Shown in pieces: positions 1 through 17,506 of a stretch of 64,000 nt of DNA (the stretch's first letter is position 1; each line of letters starts with the position of its first letter). Both the position numbers and the translations under genes were made by a program. The notes beneath the pieces were generated by a model. It saw only the letters and a list, made by a program, of their open reading frames with translations. It ran no database searches and was not told where the DNA came from. The DNA lies in contig NC_090778.1 in assembly GCF_040054535.1 (NCBI RefSeq), positions 10,901,001 to 10,965,000 on the forward strand, written 5' to 3'. The stretch comes from Antennarius striatus (taxonomy: Eukaryota > Chordata > Actinopteri > Lophiiformes > Antennariidae).

Positions 1-181
1 CAATGTAATATACGGTGCAGATGAAAACAAATTTGGATTGGTCTCAGCAAGGTTTAAACAGAATGTGTTTTGTATGAACATACACATGCTTATCAAAAAT
101 GAATTGGTGACAAAGCACAGGTAGAATGTTCACCTGCTGGCTCCTGATGCTCCTGTTGACGTCCCTTCATTCTTCTTCCAG

Positions 182-353
182 TTTTCGACCCGAGCATCCC
201 AGCAACGTGGCGGGCAAACCCAAAGGCCAAGGGCAAACCCTGGAAACAATGCTGGACCGACGCAAAAAAGAGGCCAACAAGAGCCGCGTGTCAAACCACA
301 ACCGCCGAACGATGGCTGACCGCAAGAGGAACAAAGGCATGATACCTTCCTGA
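182..353 (+). CDS. ascc2: ascc2, last coding exon (gene truncated by window edge)
   Basis: This is the C-terminal coding exon of activating signal cointegrator 1 complex subunit 2, the ubiquitin-binding subunit of the ASCC helicase complex that acts in ribosome quality control and alkylation repair. The exon follows a pyrimidine-rich acceptor (tcttcttccag) and starts with one base that completes a split codon. It encodes a very basic tail containing RRKKEANKSRVSNHNRRTMA and ending DRKRNKGMIPS before TGA at 351-353. That ending is the conserved ASCC2 C-terminus as I recall it. The CUE and other domains lie to the left of the window. The reading through the preceding intron is not coding. Confidence 0.85.
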
Positions 354-1361
354 CCCGTTGGGTGGTGCCGTGCTTCCCGAACGCAAGGCGCTGACGGGAC
401 TGATAGGAGGGAGGGATGACAAGAAGACAGCAGAGTGTGAGTGAAGAGAAAGAAGAAAGGGGCCAGCTGTCTGTCCTGTAACCCGTAACTTCTAACATCA
501 TTCTGAATTATGAAGGTGTAAAGAATTGAAGAGTTCCACAGTTCTGTTTGTCAAGGCCACATGTTTGCCTTCTGTCATCAGACTTTGCCAAACATCTTGT
601 CAAATGCTGTTGAGAATGAACAGCTGTTTTACTTCATGAGCACAGGAGACGTTCATCTCGTCACCCAAATGATTTTATTTTTTAGCTCCATAAAAACCAA
701 AGCCAGAGACTGAGGACAAGAATAAGATTTTTATTTTTGCCAAGTAACAAAATGGTGTATAAAGATCCAGAGCTACTGATCTTTGACATCATCATAATGA
801 GGAAACAGGAATAAAATAAAGTGACATCCAGAATTTTACAGAGACTGAGCTTCCCTCTATTGCTGGAAGAACAACTGCTGACATAGTGATCAAGTGTGGA
901 CATCAGTGGAAGACTGTCCTTTATCAGAAACTAGTGTGCAGACTGCTTGCATGGTGCATTCATGTGCAGGCATTCAGTGTCATCACCGTGCTCACACCAG
1001 TTTCTCAGTCTTCTTAAAAAGGTCGAGAGGAATAAAACAACTATGACCATCTCATAATAATGCTGCTGTGTCTGGAAGCAAGTGCACAGAGAGGCCTTTT
1101 GGTCTTTCAGTATGGCTCCAGGAAGTTCTATTTGTTTTCATGCACATTGTTTTCTTCAAAGGCAAAAGATCTACTAGAGCATTTTGAAACAAAACGCACG
1201 TTTTCACATTTGACAGTAAAGAAAAGGCAAAAAATAAATGAGGTTTTAACATTCTTCGGGTAAAAGCCTGAGTCTATGATTTGACTGACTTTAGTTTCAT
1301 ATTATTAAGTGGAGATGCTTGTATGTACGTCTGCACTGCTTGGATTCAAAATTTGAATAAA
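354..1361 (+). other. probable ascc2 3' untranslated region
   Basis: No convincing coding signal follows the ascc2 stop. Candidate AATAAA polyadenylation signals lie at 1031-1036 and 1356-1361. The true cleavage site cannot be decided from sequence. Confidence 0.4.
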
Positions 1362-2600
1362 ATTATTTTCATCAGTGTTGAGAATTATTTTCACCTAATG
1401 TTGGGACACATTGGCTATAAAAATACTGACCGAAACAGACCCTAGGAGGTTGTCCGTCTACAGGGAGAACCTGGGACCTACGCCCTTCAACTACTACCCA
1501 CCATTTTATTCATTATTGAGTCTTGTTATGTTATTAGGTTTGGACAGTTTGACTAGCTGTTTGTCCATTTTCAGTCTTAATACAAAGATGACCTAATTTA
1601 TCCCTGGCTGGTGGTTTGCGTTCTACCACACAAACATGAGAATGGTATCGTTTTCTTGCAACCCAAATAAGATTGTAATCAATTGTGCTTCGATACAATA
1701 ATATAAGAGCAGGAAGTAAGTCGAAGTATAAAGACGTGTTTTATCACAGGATGTGGAATTAGCTGACATAAATAAATTCTTGTTTTATATGAAACTAATA
1801 TAACTGATTTCGACTTCACAGAGCTATAAGGAAGAACATAAAAACAATCAAAGGACAATCATTCAACTGTGCTCTCAAGTATAATTTTTGAGTTTTTCTG
1901 TGATATAATTTTCTTTCACTCTTCATTATTACTGTAAGGCCAAGCGTAAACACTCCACAGCTGATAACGACCAATGCAGCTAAATCTGGACCACAAGTAC
2001 AAAACCTCCACAACTAATAAATAACAAGTATGACATTTGACACTGGTTGAAATTGGTCACATTTATACTCTGCTAATCCAGTAAGAGAATTACTGACATC
2101 ATTTGGACCTACATGCTACTAAAAGCAATGACTGACTTTCTGCTCACTCAGGAGTGTTTGCTGCTTAAAAAACAAAGGTCTCGTTTCCTCACTGTTGCCC
2201 CCCCCACAAAAGCAGGAGTGAAAAGTCAAATTGAGCAGAATTGTCATTGGTCACATATTCACTGCTGAATATAACATATACTAACAACCACTTCCATAAT
2301 TGTACAGTAACATGATCCCAGGAAGAAATACTGTTCACACGCAAGACAGTACCATTACTGTACTTGTAAAAATCTTACGGCTCCACATCCCAGACAGCCA
2401 GCTAGCTGCTGTGAGAAGTTTATATACGTCCCACAATGCAGTGCTGGCAGGTGGAAGCATGAGGTCAGTAAGAACAGCTTATTGTGTCACTGAGGAAGAG
2501 ATGAAACTTGATTTCCAGACCCGCTGTCCCAGAAAAGGAGGCAACTGTTAACTGTCTTTGCACACATTACCTGGAAAGAAATTCAAAAATTTTTTTTAAT
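1362..2600. other. intergenic, no gene seen
   Basis: AT-rich spacer between ascc2 and the Tc1 relic. I see no exon with paired splice sites and no recognisable repeat. Confidence 0.5.
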
Positions 2601-2619
2601 TACACACACACGGCTCATG

Positions 2620-3195
2620 GCTCGAATCTAGATATGACAGAAAATTAGTGATGCTGTTCTGTGGACCAAGGAAATAATATCCAAACTGTTTGGGCCAATG
2701 GATCAGCAGCATTTCTGGAGCAGAAAGAATGACATGTATGCTGAAAAGAACACAGTGACAGTGGATTCTGGCTATGATTCTTTTGTGGTTGGAGGCTGTT
2801 TTGATTCCTCGATCATTGGAAATCTGCAGTGAGTAAAGGGAATGATGGATTCCATTAAGTATCGGGAAATCCGAGAAGAAACCATCTGAATATCTGTGAG
2901 GAAGCTGAAGCTTGGCTGTGATTGGGCATTCATAAAGAACAATGATCTCATTCAGATTGCAGTGTGTACCACGGTTTGGTTCCACAGGAAGCCATGGAAC
3001 TTTTCTGAGAGGCTGTCACAGTTTTTTAACTCTACTCCCATAGACATTTTCAAGTGAGATTTGAAGAATGCAGTTGCTGTACATAAACCCAACAATGTTA
3101 AAGAACTGGAGGCCTTTGTGGGTTAAGAATAAGCTAAGATCCCTTTGGGTTGCTGCCAGAGGCTGGTAAAAAGCCACATATCATGAGCAAAAGTT
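2620..3195 (+). pseudogene. Tc1/mariner transposase relic
   Basis: The + strand retains a decayed Tc1-type transposase reading, broken by several stops and frameshifts. Recognisable pieces are FWSRKNDMYAEKNTVTVDSG near 2710-2770, KYREI...SVRKLKLG near 2855-2920, and LKNAVAVHKPNNVKELEAF near 3060-3115, followed by AKIPLGCCQRLVKS near 3130-3170. These match the order of the catalytic core and C-terminal region of Tc1 transposases. No intact open frame or clear terminal inverted repeats were found, so it is a dead copy. Confidence 0.75.
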
Positions 3196-3594
3196 TCCCT
3201 TCAAGAGAGGTTAACAAACTTTGAGACTGCAGACACTAGTAGTAAAATTTCATGCATGTTATAATTCAAAAACCCAGTCTAATAACTGTTATATTAAATG
3301 TACCTATTTAAATTATTCTTGTTTGATCTGTTCATTGAAAACAGGGGTTGAATCATTTTTCTTTTTATTGCATTTTAGCTTTTCATTTTAGATAAAATGG
3401 ATAAAATTCCATCAACTCATTGAATGAGATGAAGGAATTACCAATGATGTTTGTAGCTGCATGGAAATAAAATAAATAAATTAAAATATAAACGATTAAC
3501 TACATGACAGCTTACATACACAACTCCTGGTATTAACATCCAACCATCACCCCCTTGCTGTGAAGTAATCTGATTACTGTGATTCAGTCCGGTG

Positions 3595-8528
<4,934 letters not shown>

Positions 8529-9263
8529 GGCCCGGACAGCACCAGGCTGGTGTGCACTTCAAACGGTTCTAGACACACAAACCCAATCACCATTATTTGA
8601 GAAAAGCGCTAGCGTTCCAGCTCTCCAGTCAGCTGGACCTCCCGGAGAATGTAAACAACTGCAGACAACTTCCGTCCCCAACCGGAAGAGGAGAGATTAT
8701 TATTATTTCGGACAATTATCGTAGAATAAACTACACTTCAACAGTAAATTCTTTATTTATTTCCTTACAACCATACAACCAGAGAATATTAAGATTGTAA
8801 TTTTAGTACTTCCTCTTTCGCTTAAACCTGTGACTCAAACTAATCCCTATATAATAAATAATAAGTACCAGTGTACTTTCGGTAGCCGATATATACCGCG
8901 TTCAAACCATTGCTGCCGCGTCCTGTTATAATGTATTTACTACTACATTCATGTTGAGGAAATGTTGAAACTCATTTGTTTTCACAGATTTTAATTAGCC
9001 TGAAGTTTAAAACGTTTTGATGGCGGGTAATCCTCTTGTCTAATATCTTTGGTCGAGTGGGCGGGTCCTCTAATGGGCGGGTCCTCTAATGGGCGGGGCG
9101 ACGTCGCGCGCACACTCTCCCCGGCAGACTATCGTTTCAGCAGCAGGCGCCTGACAGAGAGGCTGAGAGGGCGGCGGGGCTTCGCGGTCACGTAACGGTG
9201 CGGCGTCGGAGGCTGAACACCTGGCGATCAGCACCTATCTGTGCTGCATTTCGTGGTGCAGAC
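8529..9263. promoter_or_regulatory. head-to-head promoter region of rnf215 and sec14l2
   Basis: Only 735 bp separate the two start codons, which face away from each other. The sec14l2-proximal end (9055-9260) is GC- and CpG-rich. It has three GGGCGG boxes, two of them inside a direct repeat of gggcgggtcctctaat, then gacgtcgcgcgc. No TATA box is evident. This is the usual look of a CpG-type bidirectional promoter; transcription starts are not determinable here. Confidence 0.6.
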
Positions 9264-9317
9264 ATGAGCGGGAGAGTCGGAGACCTCAGTCCTAAACAGG
9301 CCGAGGCACTGGATCAC
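9264..9317 (+). CDS. sec14l2: sec14l2 exon 1
   Basis: [18 protein letters not shown], then donor gtaagt. Confidence 0.9.
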
Positions 9318-12300
9318 GTAAGTTTAGCATCAGAAAGATGATGATACGCTTTCTGTAATGGTCCTGCGCGCTGCACTGGAGCATCCCTGGGATTACAGTG
9401 TAATGGCATGGTGTCAGCTGTCACGTCAAATAACCCACAATTTAAAAAATGATGACAATGCCTTATGCTTTCTGAATAGTTTCGTAATGTTTTGCAGATG
9501 AGTTTGCGGAACACATATAATGACAATTTTTTGTTTTGCCACTTCATTAAAAAATTTAGGGATGCAACTGACCTTCATCTTCAGTCAATAATGAAAGTCT
9601 TTATCAGCTTCATGGCTTTCTCTAAAATTTCAGAATCAATTTAAAAAGCTTTTTACAATCAGACTTTCTTCTCTGTCCAGCAATCAAAGGAAAATAATCT
9701 AGCTTTTCATACTGTAAATTTGTGCTGGGATCCAGAGGTGATTTTAGACTGTGGGGGTCCACACCTTCACTTTAGTCCTTGTCCATATGACCAAATACAT
9801 ATTTACACATCAGGTAATAGTACAGTATATCCAGATCTCCTCCCAAAGATGTTGGGCGCCATACAAAATTTCATATATACTTTGATGGGGTCATAAAGGT
9901 GAGCATTTCATAGTTACATTCTGCAAAGCGGTGATGTATTGTCATTTTCAGTGTTTGTGTGTTTCCGTCCACCAAATATCTTCACAACCTTAGCAGATAG
10001 AAAGATGAGAAAAAAAGCACATTACTCGGGTGACAAAAGGGATGAAAATGATATGATGACCTTGACCTTGAGAAAACTAGTTCAAGGTCAAATTTCAACT
10101 TTTGTAAAAAAATTTGCACATATCTCAGGAACCGGATAAGATAGAAATACGAAACAAAAGGCCTTATATTCAGGAAGGCAAGGGGATGAAAATTAGTTCA
10201 CAACCTTGACCTTGAAAATCTAGGTTAAGGTCAAAATTTCACTTTTATACCTTTTTAGTTACACCTCTCAGAAACCTGATGAGATATAATCACAAAACAT
10301 AAAGCAACATTTTCAGGAAGCCTGAGCCACAAAAATGTGATGATGTGGGATGTTGCAGTCTCTGACTGCCTTGTTGGTTTCTTCAGATTGTTTACTTTTG
10401 CATTTCTAGATTTAATTGAACTTAAATGATCAAACTGACGTAAGAATTTACTTTTGCATCAGCTTACTCACTTTCAAGTTTTGAAGCAAAACAGGTTCTT
10501 ATGCACCCATTACTGAAGGTTTTTATAAGTGTGTTTCAATAATAGGATTATGAGTGGTGTGCTAAACCCCAAATCCTGTGAACCTGTTCAAAATAATCTG
10601 AAAGTGTGGCATCTTTCAAACTTCAAAGTAGAACAGGGTTAATATGGGCAGAAATTGTCTTTATGTCAGATCATAGAAGTAATTTATCTGTTTTGTTGTG
10701 AACTAAATAAACAACTGAAACCAGAGGTCTTTGACCTGGAAATCTGAGTTATGCCACCCTTTCATAATTTATTGAATACACTCCTTGTTTAAACCATTTA
10801 ATGTGTGCAAATTAGTGGTCATGTCACAAGTTTTGATAGGATTAGGGAAAGAAATAAACACATTTGAAATGGATCAGTGAAATTTTAAATCCTTGTAGAC
10901 AAAGACATGTATTGTATTTCTAATCACTGTATTGTTTTTAAACCTCCAGGCATGAATTTTAACTGTAAACATCAGTATAAAATTTTGCTTCAGCACATTG
11001 ATGACATCTTTCTTCATTCCTTATTCTGTCTAAAGTTTCGAGAGAGGATAAAAGACATCCTTACGCAACTTCCAGCACAGCACGACCATTTCCTGTTACG
11101 ATGGCTCAGAGGTGAGCGAAATATCTGACGGCACACGCTAGTCAGTTTTCTTGCAATGCAAACCCTTTCCCATCTTCCCTCTATATTATTGTAAGTTATT
11201 TGCTTGCGGATGTTTCCATTTGTAGATAAATCTTTACAGTGCAATTGAGGACTCACAGACCCAGCAGATTTTTATATTTAAGGATGTATAATACATCCAA
11301 ACACGCTGATGTTTGAAAAATCAGACGTGCTAGTCAGCAATTTTTTTTAATTTTCCTTTGATCTTCCTCTAAATAGTCACACTTAATCATGTGAACCATA
11401 ATTCAGGTATTGAATTTTAATAGGTGTAATTTTGGTCACCAAATGTCTTAGATCCAGATGGGTGAATAATAGCCTGCTTGGAGCTACAAATTCGGATGCT
11501 CAAGAAAAGGGAAGCAGTGCTTTGTGGATCTCTTGTACTGACTTGTCCTAGAGCACCAGTCTGGCACTCGGTGTATCGGACTAATCCTGTGTAATCGCAT
11601 TAAAGGCACACTGCGAGGGACGACAGCCTGTCTGCCAGCAGACACTCTCCAGCTGGGTTTCTGGTCCTTTTCTTCAAGTTATTCAAAAAGTCCTTTCATA
11701 ACAAGAATTCAAAGCATCTTTGTCACAGTGATACTAAGTAAGGGTTGCAGTCATTATTTCTGCTCCATCTGAACAAATCTGGATCTGGATGTGGAGAAAG
11801 AGAGTCTGTTAGGTCGGTGTAAGTTTTGAATGGTTCAAGTTAGGTTCCTTTAATCCTGGATGAAAAGATCACTGAGATTCAAGTGCTTGCAATAACTCAA
11901 TACAGTCTAAAAATTGGAATGGAATCAATTACCCTGAGGTGACACAGAATGAACAGTTTGGTTTCATAACCAGAACCACTTTGAGTTTGGTTTAAAATGA
12001 TGTTGAAGTTAAATTAGATATAAACTAAAACAGAGTTTGGTGGATTGGTGTAAATGCAGTTGGTTGTGGTCTCCTTGTGAATTGTTCTTCTGTTTATTCG
12101 AGAGGTATAAAAATGTTCCATTGAGATCCAACTACTTGTAGATTAGCTTTTAGAAGAGGGCGTTCAAACAGGAATTACAAATACAAAATTACAGTTTAAA
12201 ACGTTATATTGTGTAGTAGATCAGATGACAGATAGTCTCAGATGAGCCACTCGCTGACAGGATACATGCTGTACATTGATTATCTCTGAGGAGCTCCACC

Positions 12301-12848
12301 TTAAAGACGATGGAGATGGGTCAATGTCTGTGGCACACAACTGACATACAGTATCAGATGTACTGAATTATGTGCTGACAGGGTTCAGTGCAGCAGACAG
12401 AAACATCCATCCTGAAACATCCTGAAACATCCTTCAGATTGTATCATAAACACTGTTCTTTTGGTTTGTTTCTTAAAATCATCCTACACTCTCCAACCAG
12501 CAATCAAGTGTAATCACATTATACCAGCATGTTGAGAGGAAGAGCCTTTCTTCTAACCGTATAGCGCTGCTTATTATTTTTCAAACATATATAAAGCCTA
12601 CTAAGGTGAGGCAACCTCATCATGAAAATTGACAGTAATCATTGTCTGATCATGTTCCACACTCTGCCTTCTGCTTTTGGAATGTTAAATCTGTGCTTGT
12701 TCTAGTTGTGTTTCCAGGATGGAGCCTGACATAAAGCGTAATCCACTGTTGAGGTTTAAGTTAAGACTCACTTCACAGGAACAACGCTGTTGAGCCTGTC
12801 CACTGGACTGTCATTAGCAGAGCTAATCACCTCAGATTTATAGTATTA

Positions 12849-12933
<85 letters not shown>

Positions 12934-13862
12934 CTCTGTTTTAGACTGAATGTGTGGGCTTGGATAAGATGTTATGCACGTTTATTCCCTCAAGCTAAGG
13001 ATTATTTTATATTGTTTGTATTTTTAGGTTTCTCTAAATTTATTTATACTTCTGTTATTTGTGGATTTAAACCATTGTGTAATATTTTTGAAATTAAAAT
13101 CAGCACTCTTATTCAACAAAAAGAGCAGATTTTATTGCATTATTCATTTATTGCAGTTGTTTCTTAAAAGCTTTACTTACAGCTATTTTACTCAAACTTC
13201 ATCCCTCAAATACCTGTTGTTATTTTCTGCAGTATTGTTGGTGTTTCAGGTATTCCTCCTCCAGTATCCAACCTGTGATCTTATCTGTGATCATTTTTAT
13301 CCTATAAAAACGTCCAAAGAGTTGTTAACACATCAATTATGATTTCTCTGCGGAACCCTGTGTGTACAGAACATGTTTTATCACAGCTGTGATGGTTCAC
13401 GGTTATTCTGATTGTCCTATAACTTTTATTGACAGACAGAGATAGATGATTGTGAATGTAGGGCAGCACAGTGGTGGTGGGTAACCCTGTTGCCTCACAG
13501 CAAGACGCTTTTGAGTTTGATTCCTCTCTGTGCAGAGCTGGTGTGTTTTCTCTGTGTCTGTATGGGTTCTTCCTCCCACCTCATCAAACATGCAATTTAG
13601 GTGAATTGATGACTCTAAATTTTCCGTAGTTGTGATGAGCTGAAGTCTCATCCAGGGGTCTACTGGATAGGCTTGAGCAGACCGTGATCAGCAACTGCGG
13701 ATAAGTGTCTGAAGACGTGATGATTCTGGTTGTCTCATCAACAAGAAGATGAATGAATTTTGAAAGTTATATAATAAAGTGTTAATTTATTTTGTTCCTG
13801 ATTTTAAAAGCAAGTTTGGATTCTTTATATTGTGTTTACATATTTATATTATTATTTTATTC

Positions 13863-13896
<34 letters not shown>

Positions 13897-16800
13897 TGAT
13901 GATGATGATGATGATAATAATAAATATAATAATAAATATAATAATAAATATAATAATAATAAAATTGATTTGGTTATTAATTGATTATTAATCAATGGTG
14001 AATTTGTCTCCCTTTCTGCCTCTCTGATACACTTAAGTCAAGAAAAATGCCTCATGAAGAAAGTGTGCTTCTTTATAACAGGTCTTACTATAATATCTAT
14101 ATATAATATGCTGGTAAATGTGATATCACACTCTAATCGTCCCTGTGTGCATTCTGGTTAAAATCAGTTTGCATTTAACATTTATGAGCCATGGATGTCT
14201 GTATTCATCATTATTCTTTCTAACTTTTCTTTATTTTACTTTCTCAGCCAGAAACTTCAATGTCCAGAAGTCTGAGGCCATGTTGAGAAAGGTAATATGT
14301 TCCGCTTCGGGTCCTTTCTGTTGTTCCTATTTGCTACATATTCTTGTAATCCAGGTTTGAAAGCCAACCACAATGGTTCCTGTTTTCAAGGGCTAATCTA
14401 TGGTGTGTGTGAGAGAGATGTTAGCTCCAGTGCAGACTATTCAGCCCATCAGCTCAGACTGGATGATGATTAGATAGGAGCTCTGTGCTTACAGTTCATT
14501 TAGGGGGCAACGACTTTTCATAACAGCCTGAGGAGATAAGATAGGTAGTTGTCCCGCTGGCCCCGCCACGGAGGTCCAAATTTGACATATACACTTCATA
14601 TTATAATGAAAATAAAACATCCATGGGTCTAACATTCTGAATCCAAAGAGTCATAACTGTTTACTTTTAGAGTTCAAGGTGTCCTTAGAAATTTGTTACC
14701 ATTGGACAAAATTGAAAGTAAGTTTGGGCGATTGTAGCCTAGGATGCAGTCAAATTAAGTAGTTATTAATTCATTACATTCTGTAGTTTCCACTCATTAT
14801 TAAGAATTAAGAAGAAATTCAGAGAGGGAAGGTGGACGGAGGAGTCATTGTTTCCCCTATGAAACACAATGTTTGTGGGAGCTTAGCTGAGACAGAGATG
14901 ACGCTGAGTCAGATCATGTGCTGGAGACTGACAACATAAATGAGTTGGAAAAAAGCTTGACAGGGAAGTGTTTACACACTGATGGCATGGATCAGTCATG
15001 TGATGCGATGTAGCAAAGTCACTAAATAAGTGCTATTGCTGCAACTCTTTGAATAGTTCTTCTAATTCCAATTAATTGTAGATATCCCGTTGTTCTACCA
15101 ATGCCTTTAAATTAATTAGGCGAAAGAAAAAACACACTCATGATGTGTGTCAAAGTGTCTTTCGAGGCGGTTATGACCATTTCCTGTTTGTTGAGGTGCT
15201 TCTGTTTTCACCACACGTGCACACACTAGTAAAGAACTGACCCCCTTCTAGTAGACGGGACAGGCTTTACATCATCATCTATATCAAAAATCTTAAACCA
15301 CTTAAATTATTATTACAATGAGTTTAGCCAAACAGTCTGACACTGATTAATTGTAAAGCTAATCTAGAGCTACTGACAATATATCAATATTTATATGTTA
15401 ACACGAATCTCTATTTTCTTTCAGCATTTGGAGTTCAGGAAACAGATGAAAGTGGACACGATCGTCTCCGACTGGCGTCCACCAGAGGTAAAAGCCTACG
15501 AGAGGTTCAGGTTAAAAATGCCTCCTGATTTCTCTGGTCGACAAATCTACCTGACAAAAGCAATGTGCAGAAGCTTCTCTTTAGTCTGGTTGAGTATTGT
15601 TGTTCCGTTGCTGCATTTCTAGCAAAGGCAAGGGTTTCATTTTTACTTTTTTTTAATGATAATACTTGAAATAAACACAGAAAAATAACTGTTGTGTACT
15701 GCTGGAACAAGGGGTTTGACATGTGAAGAACTGCTGTTTTCAGGTGATAGAGAAGTATCTGTCAGGAGGGATGTGTGGCTATGACCGTGAGGGCAGTCCC
15801 ATCTGGTACGATGTCATCGGACCCGTGGATCCGAAGGGCCTCTTTCTGTCCGCCTCCAAACAAGACTTCATCAAGTCAAAGATCAGAGACTGTGAGGTCC
15901 TGCAGCAGGAGTGTGTCCTGCAGTCACAGAGGGTAAGAGCAGAGACACCGGTAGGACAGACGTCCTGTGGACCTACTCACACTGAAAGACCGCCTTGGCC
16001 TGAAGGTTTATCAAAGCCAGATATTTATCCCTATTTAGTAGTGCTGTCAGGCGATTAAAAAAATGAATCAAATTAATGACAGAATTTGTAATAAATTAAT
16101 CTAATTAATCACATTTTAATCTCATACCTGCTAAAGGCCCCCAAATAAGAATTTGAATTCTAGGACATTACAAAATCGTAGTGCATGACTAATCAATAGA
16201 ATACACCAAGAAGAGAAGATTTGAAATCCACATTTTTATTGGTTAAGTGTGCTTTATAAATGAATCTCGAAAGAAAAAAGGCCAAGCACATCAGCAAACC
16301 AATGAGGCCAGGGGAATTTCTCAAAAATGCATTACGAATAGTTAAATAAAATAAATAAAATTCAGAAATAAGATAAGGCTGAGTCTCAAATAGGCACATA
16401 AGCAGACTCTCAATCAGAATGAATACTAAAGCTGACTCAATACAGCAATTCAAAATGAATAGTATAACATTCCTCTAAATAAGGCAGCATCAATAGCAAG
16501 ATGCCAACAGGCTTTTCCTTTAAAAGGAACGTTCAACTAACGTTCAACACTATGTCCTTGACATGTTTTGCATTTAAATGATACGTTAGGCTGGAGCTGC
16601 TTCGGTGATATGAAAATTCGCTTTTACAAAAGGTACAAATCACGGCGTTATTGTTGATAGTCCCGTCTTTGTTCTTTTCATAAATAAACTTTCCCTCCAA
16701 AGGTCCGAGTGGGCTTGCCTCGCTCTCCTGTGTCGCGTCCATCTCTGTTGTCAGTCACTCTGCTTTTGACTAGTGGCGCAGGTAGGAAGTGACGTCACTG

Positions 16801-17459
16801 CAGCCTACGGGTCCCTCAATGGGCCAAATTTAAAATGCTTGCGCATTGACTTGCCACTCACGATTAATTGCGTTATTTTTTATAGCGCGTTAATTTGCAG
16901 TGTAATAAATCATTCTAATTAAAACGTTAAACTGACAGCCCTAGTATTTATCAATGGGCTAGGAAAAAAAGAATTAACGCCTAAGCTAGCAAACCTTTGT
17001 TATAGATTGTTTAGTGAAATACCGTATATTGTTTTACTTCTTGTTTTTAAAAATTACTCAGATGACGATTAGTTTGTTAGACGACGTCCAACAAGCTAAT
17101 TCCCCTCATTGATGAATCTTTATCTACTCTCCTCAGGTTGAGTGAACAAACTCAAAAATACACATTTGTACAAATGTGTTTGTTTAGCGAGGTGGGATAT
17201 CTGCGTTCTACTGATAAACAAGTCCTAAGAGCTAAAAACCTTGTAATATTAAATGTCACAGATGTCATATGAATCCATCACTTAAAACATTTTGACAAAG
17301 TGACTTATATTTGTTGAACAACTTTGCATCCAGGAACATTCTGGATTTCACTTTTTAAAATTTATTTTAATTATAATTAACTATTGATCTCCGTAGGGAA
17401 ATTATTAGTCCACTCTTGCACACACTGGTAATTAGTTGCATGCGAGTACACACACACTA

Positions 17460-17506
<47 letters not shown>

